From NCBI RefSeq assembly GCF_014174515.1, contig NZ_JACJUG010000026.1:1-64000 (forward strand): 64,000 bases of DNA, given 5' to 3'. This document shows positions 60,364 through 64,000 of the stretch, one piece after another; position 1 is the first letter of the stretch; every line of letters begins with the position of its first letter. Under the pieces are notes generated by a model. That model did not search any database. It worked only from the letters and a program-made list of their open reading frames with translations, and was not told the origin of the DNA. The translations under genes and the position numbers were made by a program. This DNA comes from Mitsuaria sp. WAJ17 (GTDB lineage Bacteria > Pseudomonadota > Gammaproteobacteria > Burkholderiales > Burkholderiaceae_C).

Positions 60364-61683
60364 TCAATGTAATGGCTGCCGGTCGGCGTCCGCCGTCGGG
60401 CCGCTCAGGCGCAATACGGCATGGCCTTCGTAGGCGGCGGTGGGGCCTACCAGCACCTGCTCGCCGGCGCGCAGCCCGCCCAGCACCTCCACCTGCGTGC
60501 TGCTGCGCCGGCCCAGCTGCACGGCGCGGCGGCGGGCGTGGCGACCGTCGGGGTCCAGCACATAGACGCTGGAGCCGCCGCCGTCGGCCAGGTAGGCGCC
60601 GGTGGGCAGGCAGAGCGCCTCTGCGGGTGCGCCCAGGCGCAGTCCGATCTCGAAGCTCTGACCCGGTCGCAGGCCTTCGGGTGCAGCGCCCGCGAAGGTG
60701 AACGCGACTTTGAACCGGCCCTGCTGCACGCTGGCCTGACGCTCGTGCAGCAGCAGGGGCCAGGGCTTGCCTCCGTGCATCAGGGTGCCGCTCAGGCCGG
60801 GGTGGACGCGGGCGTCGTAGAACTCATCGACCTCGGCGCTCAGCAGCCAGCTGCGAAGGTCTTCGATGCGACCCAGACGCTCGCCGGGGCGGATCACGCT
60901 GCCCGGCTGCAGGCTGAAGCCGCTGAGCTGACCGTCGGCCGGCGCGCGCACCGTCAGGCGCTCGGCGGCCTGGCGGACCAGGGCCAGGCCGTCCGACAGC
61001 CCCTGCACCGCGCGCTCCATCGCGTTGACGGTCTGGGCGCGCACCTGCAGCTCGGCCTGGCTGTCCTGCTCGGCCTGCTGCAGCAGCTGGCGCTGCAGCT
61101 CGGCATGGCGGCGCGCGGTGCGCTCGGCCAGCGGCGCGACAAAGCCCTGCGTCGCCAGCGCCTGCTGGCGCTCGGCCTCCTCTGCGGCCAGGGCCAGCTC
61201 ATGGCGCCGCTGGGCCAGCTCGCGCCGCCATTGCGCCTGCGCGCCCGCCTGCGCTGCGCGCAGGGTCGAGAGATTGGCCAGCTGCTGCGCCACTTCCGCC
61301 GTGCGTGCCAGCACCTCCTGCTCGCGCTGGGGATTGGACAGTTGCACCAGTGCCTGCCCTGCGTGCAGGGGCTGGCCGTCCCTGACCAGCACGGCCTCGA
61401 CGCGCCCGCCCTCGGTGGTGTCGATCATGAGCTGCTGCTGCGGTTGCAGCTGGGCGCGCAGGGCGATGTCATCGCGAAAGGGGGCGCGCTGCACGGACGC
61501 CAGCTGCAGGTCCTGGCTGGGGACGCGCAGGCCCTCCGGCGCCAGTGCCCAGGCCAGGGCCGCGGCGGCGGGCAGCAGCAGCCAGGCGGTGCGGCGCCAG
61601 CGCTGCCAGCGGCTGGGGGGCAGGGAGCGGTCCATGCCGGCGCCGGACGTGGCATGCAGAGGGAGGGGTGGGTGGGCATTCAT
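60364..61683 (-). CDS. Periplasmic adaptor (HlyD/MacA-type)
   Basis: A 439-residue membrane-fusion protein. One membrane anchor (TAWLLLPAAAALAWALAP, about 32-49), lipoyl half (VLVRDGQPLHAGQALVQLSN), a long coiled coil (about 125-225, alanine- and glutamine-rich), the return lipoyl strand (LTVRAPADGQLSGFSLQPGS) and beta-barrel and membrane-proximal domains. It joins the ABC pair to an outer-membrane channel, which is not in the window. ATG at 61683 has GGAGG directly upstream. Two sigma-54-like promoters lie 12-47 bases before it. First gene of the export operon. Confidence 0.88.
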   Translation of the reverse strand: MNAHPPLPLHATSGAGMDRSLPPSRWQRWRRTAWLLLPAAAALAWALAPEGLRVPSQDLQLASVQRAPFRDDIALRAQLQPQQQLMIDTTEGGRVEAVLVRDGQPLHAGQALVQLSNPQREQEVLARTAEVAQQLANLSTLRAAQAGAQAQWRRELAQRRHELALAAEEAERQQALATQGFVAPLAERTARRHAELQRQLLQQAEQDSQAELQVRAQTVNAMERAVQGLSDGLALVRQAAERLTVRAPADGQLSGFSLQPGSVIRPGERLGRIEDLRSWLLSAEVDEFYDARVHPGLSGTLMHGGKPWPLLLHERQASVQQGRFKVAFTFAGAAPEGLRPGQSFEIGLRLGAPAEALCLPTGAYLADGGGSSVYVLDPDGRHARRRAVQLGRRSSTQVEVLGGLRAGEQVLVGPTAAYEGHAVLRLSGPTADADRQPLH

Positions 61684-61694
61684 GCCTCCGTCTT

Positions 61695-61730
61695 TGCAAG
61701 GCCCATGCCAGCGGCGCAAGGCCCATGCCA
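61695..61730 (-). promoter_or_regulatory. Two tandem sigma-54 (-24/-12) promoters
   Basis: On the minus strand TGGCATGGGCCTTGCG (61730-61715) and TGGCATGGGCCTTGCA (61710-61695) each have GG and GC ten bases apart, the sigma-54 rule (TGGCAC-N5-TTGCA). The distal copy would start transcription near 61704, giving a short leader with the GGAGG. The proximal copy would start at the ATG itself, so the distal one is likelier for this operon. Confidence 0.75.
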
Positions 61731-61751
61731 TCGGGGCCGCCGGCCGCGCGG

Positions 61752-61801
61752 CTGTCCGGATGCGGCTCAGCCGTCGGCGCCAGCTGTCCGGATCCGGACA
61801 G
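61752..61801. promoter_or_regulatory. Enhancer-type palindromic sites for the NtrC-like regulator
   Basis: A perfect 18-bp palindrome built from CTGTCCGGA/TCCGGACAG lies at 61784-61801. A half-matching copy, CTGTCCGGATGCGG, lies at 61752-61765, 32 bases (about three helical turns) away. They stand 22-91 bases upstream of the distal -24 element, and 42 bases before the regulator gene. This is the place expected for upstream activator sites of an enhancer-binding protein. Confidence 0.7.
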
Positions 61802-61842
61802 GGGCTGGCCGACCCGCCGGCCGGGCTGGTATGGTCGCGCCC

Positions 61843-63177
61843 ATGCTGAAAAACGCGGCCCGCCTGCTCGTGCTTGACGACGACCCCGACGTCGGCGTGG
61901 CCGCGCGCCTGCTGCTGCAGCGCCGCTTCGGCGAGGTGCGCTGCCTGCAGCGCCCGGCCGAGCTGGAGGCGGCGATCGCGCAATGGCGGCCTGACCTGCT
62001 GCTGCTGGACATGAACTTCCTGCCCGGCCACAGCGATGGCGCACAGGGCCTGACCCTGCTGCAGCAGCTGCGCCAGCGGCCCGGCGCGCCCCAGGTGATC
62101 GTGATGACGGCTCATGCGGGCGTGGAGCTGGCGGTGCGGACCCTCAAGGCCGGCGCGCTGGACTTCATCACCAAGCCCTGGGATCACCCGCGCCTGCTGG
62201 CCGCGGTGGCCGCCGCCCTGGCCCTGCGCCAGCCGATCAATGAAGGGGCGGACGGGGCGCCGGCCAGCGCCCTGCTCGGCCAGTCGGCGCCCATGCAGGA
62301 ACTGCGCCGCCTGATCGCCGCCGTGGCCGCGACCGATGCGCATGTGCTGGTGCTGGGCGAGATGGGCGCGGGCAAGGAGCTGGTTGCGCGCGAGCTGCAT
62401 GCGCGCTCGAAGCGCAGTGGCGGGCCACTTCTGGCGGTGGACCTGGGCTCCCTGCCCGACACCCTGCTGGAGAGCGAGCTTTTCGGCCACCGTCGCGGCA
62501 GCTACACCGACGCGCGCCAGGACCGCCCGGGCCGCTTCCTCGCGGCAGCCGGAGGCACCCTGCTGTTGGACGAGATCGGCAATCTCTCCATGGCAGGCCA
62601 GGCCCGGTTGCTGGCTGTGCTGGAGCGGCGCGAGTTCACGCCCCTGGGCGCCGACGCGCCGCTGCCGCTGCAGGCCCGCATCGTCAGCGCGACCAACCTG
62701 GACGAGACCGCGCTCTTCGACCCCCAGCGCTTCCGCCCCGACCTGCTGTACCGCCTCAACACCGTCGTGCTGCGCGTGCCGCCGCTGCGGGCGCGGCGCG
62801 AGGACATCCCGCAGCTCGCCACGCACTTCCTGGCCCGCTACGCGGCCGAGCATGGCCGTGCGCCCCGGCCCCTGGCTGCGCCGGCGCTGCAGGCCCTGCT
62901 GGCGCACGACTGGCCCGGCAACGTGCGGGACCTGCGCCAGGCCTGCGAGCGCGCCGTGATCCTGGCGCCGGGGCCGCAGTTCGAGCCCGAGGACTTTCAG
63001 CTGCAGGCGCTGGCCGCGACGCCCCTGCCGTCCCCTGGGCTGACCCTGGCTGAACGCGAGCGCGCAGCCCTGGACGAGGCCCTGCGCGAGGCCCAGGGCA
63101 ACATCAGCGAGGCGGCCCGGCGCCTGGGCGTCTCGCGCGCGGCGCTGTACCGTCGGCTGGACAAGCATGGGCTTTGA
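61843..63177 (+). CDS. NtrC-type sigma-54 activator (response regulator)
   Basis: A 444-residue enhancer-binding protein: receiver (about 8-120; VLDDDPD, Asp in LLLLDMNFLPG, Lys in FITKPWDH), AAA+ domain (about 140-375; Walker A GEMGAGKE, Walker B GGTLLLDEIGN) and Fis-type HTH (NISEAARRLGVSRAALYRRL). The sigma-54 contact loop, normally GAFTGA, reads GSYTDA. Even so, sigma-54-like promoters precede the divergent exporter operon. An in-frame ATG 12 bases upstream (61831) is an alternative start. The kinase gene overlaps its end by 11 bases, so both form an operon. Confidence 0.88.
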   Translation: MLKNAARLLVLDDDPDVGVAARLLLQRRFGEVRCLQRPAELEAAIAQWRPDLLLLDMNFLPGHSDGAQGLTLLQQLRQRPGAPQVIVMTAHAGVELAVRTLKAGALDFITKPWDHPRLLAAVAAALALRQPINEGADGAPASALLGQSAPMQELRRLIAAVAATDAHVLVLGEMGAGKELVARELHARSKRSGGPLLAVDLGSLPDTLLESELFGHRRGSYTDARQDRPGRFLAAAGGTLLLDEIGNLSMAGQARLLAVLERREFTPLGADAPLPLQARIVSATNLDETALFDPQRFRPDLLYRLNTVVLRVPPLRARREDIPQLATHFLARYAAEHGRAPRPLAAPALQALLAHDWPGNVRDLRQACERAVILAPGPQFEPEDFQLQALAATPLPSPGLTLAERERAALDEALREAQGNISEAARRLGVSRAALYRRLDKHGL

Positions 63178-64000
63178 CGGCCTGGACCGTGAAGGATTGC
63201 TGCGCCGCAGGGGTTGGCGGCTGCTGCTCTTGCTCGCGCTGGCCCTGGCGGCCGCGTGGGCCTGGGGCCGGGCGGAGGGCCCGCGGGCCCAGGTGCTGGC
63301 GGCGCTGGGCCTGGCTCTGATGCTGGCGCTGATGTGGGGTCAGGTCTTGCCACTCTGGCGTGCTGCCCGTGAGCTGGCTGGGCCGGACCGCTCGGGCGAG
63401 GGGGCGGAGGCCGTGCTGCGGCACCGTGAGCGCGCGGCGGCGCTCAGTGAAGCCTTGCTGGACCAGGCGCCCGTCGCCTTGTGGCTGTATCAGGAAGGTG
63501 GGCCGCCCGCGGCCCTGAATGGTGCGGCGCGGCGCTGGCTGGCGCCCGGCGGCGCGCGGGACGCGGATGCCCTGCTGGCCCAGCTGCGCGACGAGGCCGA
63601 ACCCGCCAGCCGCCAGCGCAGCTGGCTGCGCGTGGATGCCGAGCGGGGCGAGGAGCGCTGCCTGCTGGCCTCGCGGCCCTGGGTCCGGGAAGGCCGCCAG
63701 GGCTGGCTGCTGGCCCTGCTGCCGTTGGAGTCCGCCCTGGAAGCAGAGACTCTGCGCGCCTGGCGCCAACTGGTGCAGGTGCTGACGCACGAGATCATGA
63801 ACTCGCTGACCCCCATCGCCTCGCTGGCGCGCTGTGCGCAGGAACTGCAGGCCGAGTCCGGGGAGGGCGCCCTGGAAGATGCCCACGACGAAGCGCCGTG
63901 CAACGCCCCGCGCGATGCCCCGTGCGACGAAAAGGCCGCCGCCGCCGACCTGACCGTGGCGCTGGAAGCCATCGCGCGCCGGGCCGAGGCCTTGTCCCGC
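63167..64000 (+). CDS. Sensor histidine kinase, 3' end cut by window edge
   Basis: The frame is open from ATG 63167 to the last base (278 codons) and overlaps the end of the regulator gene by 11 bases. Two membrane segments (GWRLLLLLALALAAAWAWG and VLAALGLALMLALMWG, about 16-62) are followed by a PAS-like region. The phosphoacceptor helix is QVLTHEIMNSLTPIASLARC with His208. After it comes a Cys/Asp-rich insert (HDEAPCNAPRDAPCDEK). The ATPase domain lies outside. It is the likely partner of the NtrC-type regulator; a periplasmic loop of only about 12 residues suggests it senses within the membrane, as envelope-stress kinases do. Confidence 0.85.
   Translation, partial: MGFDGLDREGLLRRRGWRLLLLLALALAAAWAWGRAEGPRAQVLAALGLALMLALMWGQVLPLWRAARELAGPDRSGEGAEAVLRHRERAAALSEALLDQAPVALWLYQEGGPPAALNGAARRWLAPGGARDADALLAQLRDEAEPASRQRSWLRVDAERGEERCLLASRPWVREGRQGWLLALLPLESALEAETLRAWRQLVQVLTHEIMNSLTPIASLARCAQELQAESGEGALEDAHDEAPCNAPRDAPCDEKAAAADLTVALEAIARRAEALSR

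Overview
The window is 64 kb of very GC-rich chromosomal DNA, coding on both strands with few gaps. Gene content and order (glyQ-glyS-gmhB-plsC-YgjP-like peptidase, hslVU, a single-cysteine dksA next to a COG0523 GTPase, corC-lnt, a PEP-CTERM protein, a LiuR-like regulator, a fused isobutyryl-CoA mutase) point to a free-living betaproteobacterium of the order Burkholderiales, probably near the Roseateles/Rubrivivax/Leptothrix group. That placement is inference from family resemblance. I saw no rRNA, tRNA, prophage, insertion sequence or CRISPR array.

Region by region: 1-9 kb holds the end of a secreted PQQ-type sugar dehydrogenase behind a Pro-Thr repeat linker, two coupled GNAT acetyltransferases, a membrane diguanylate cyclase, AMP nucleosidase and a large lipoprotein pullulanase. 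9-17 kb holds a secreted tail-collar protein, a PEP-CTERM protein, a lactonase-like propeller with an apparent amber codon, CreA, an M61 peptidase, a Ca2+/H+ antiporter, a YdeI-like protein and two tandem rhodaneses. 17.3-26.9 kb is a tightly packed seven-gene signalling operon: degenerate GGDEF + EAL + receiver, a 59-residue microprotein, HDOD, histidine kinase, receiver + degenerate HD-GYP, stand-alone receiver, and PAS histidine kinase. Most junctions are 4-base start/stop overlaps. Two chemoreceptors follow.

30-40 kb holds IcmF, a membrane EAL phosphodiesterase, a decayed chemoreceptor, type III pantothenate kinase, an ABC exporter pair and a potassium channel. 40-57 kb is mostly housekeeping: hslUV, a STAS-like protein, dksA, a CobW-family GTPase, corC-lnt, glyQS, a GmhB homologue lacking key active-site acids, plsC, a YgjP-like peptidase, an MBL hydrolase and a LiuR-type regulator. 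57-64 kb holds a MacB-like ABC export operon divergent from an NtrC-type regulator and its histidine kinase, which is cut by the window end.

Three regulatory links can be read from the DNA. A 22-bp ACGTTTACGTAAACGT-type palindrome lies upstream of icmF, and a similar one lies between the MBL hydrolase and the LiuR-like gene, suggesting one acyl-CoA regulon. Two tandem -24/-12 (sigma-54) promoters precede the ABC export operon, with palindromic CTGTCCGGAT sites between them and the NtrC-type gene. The seven-gene operon looks translationally coupled, so its kinases, receivers and cyclic-di-GMP domains probably act together. That operon and the sigma-54-linked exporter are the most system-like parts of the window.
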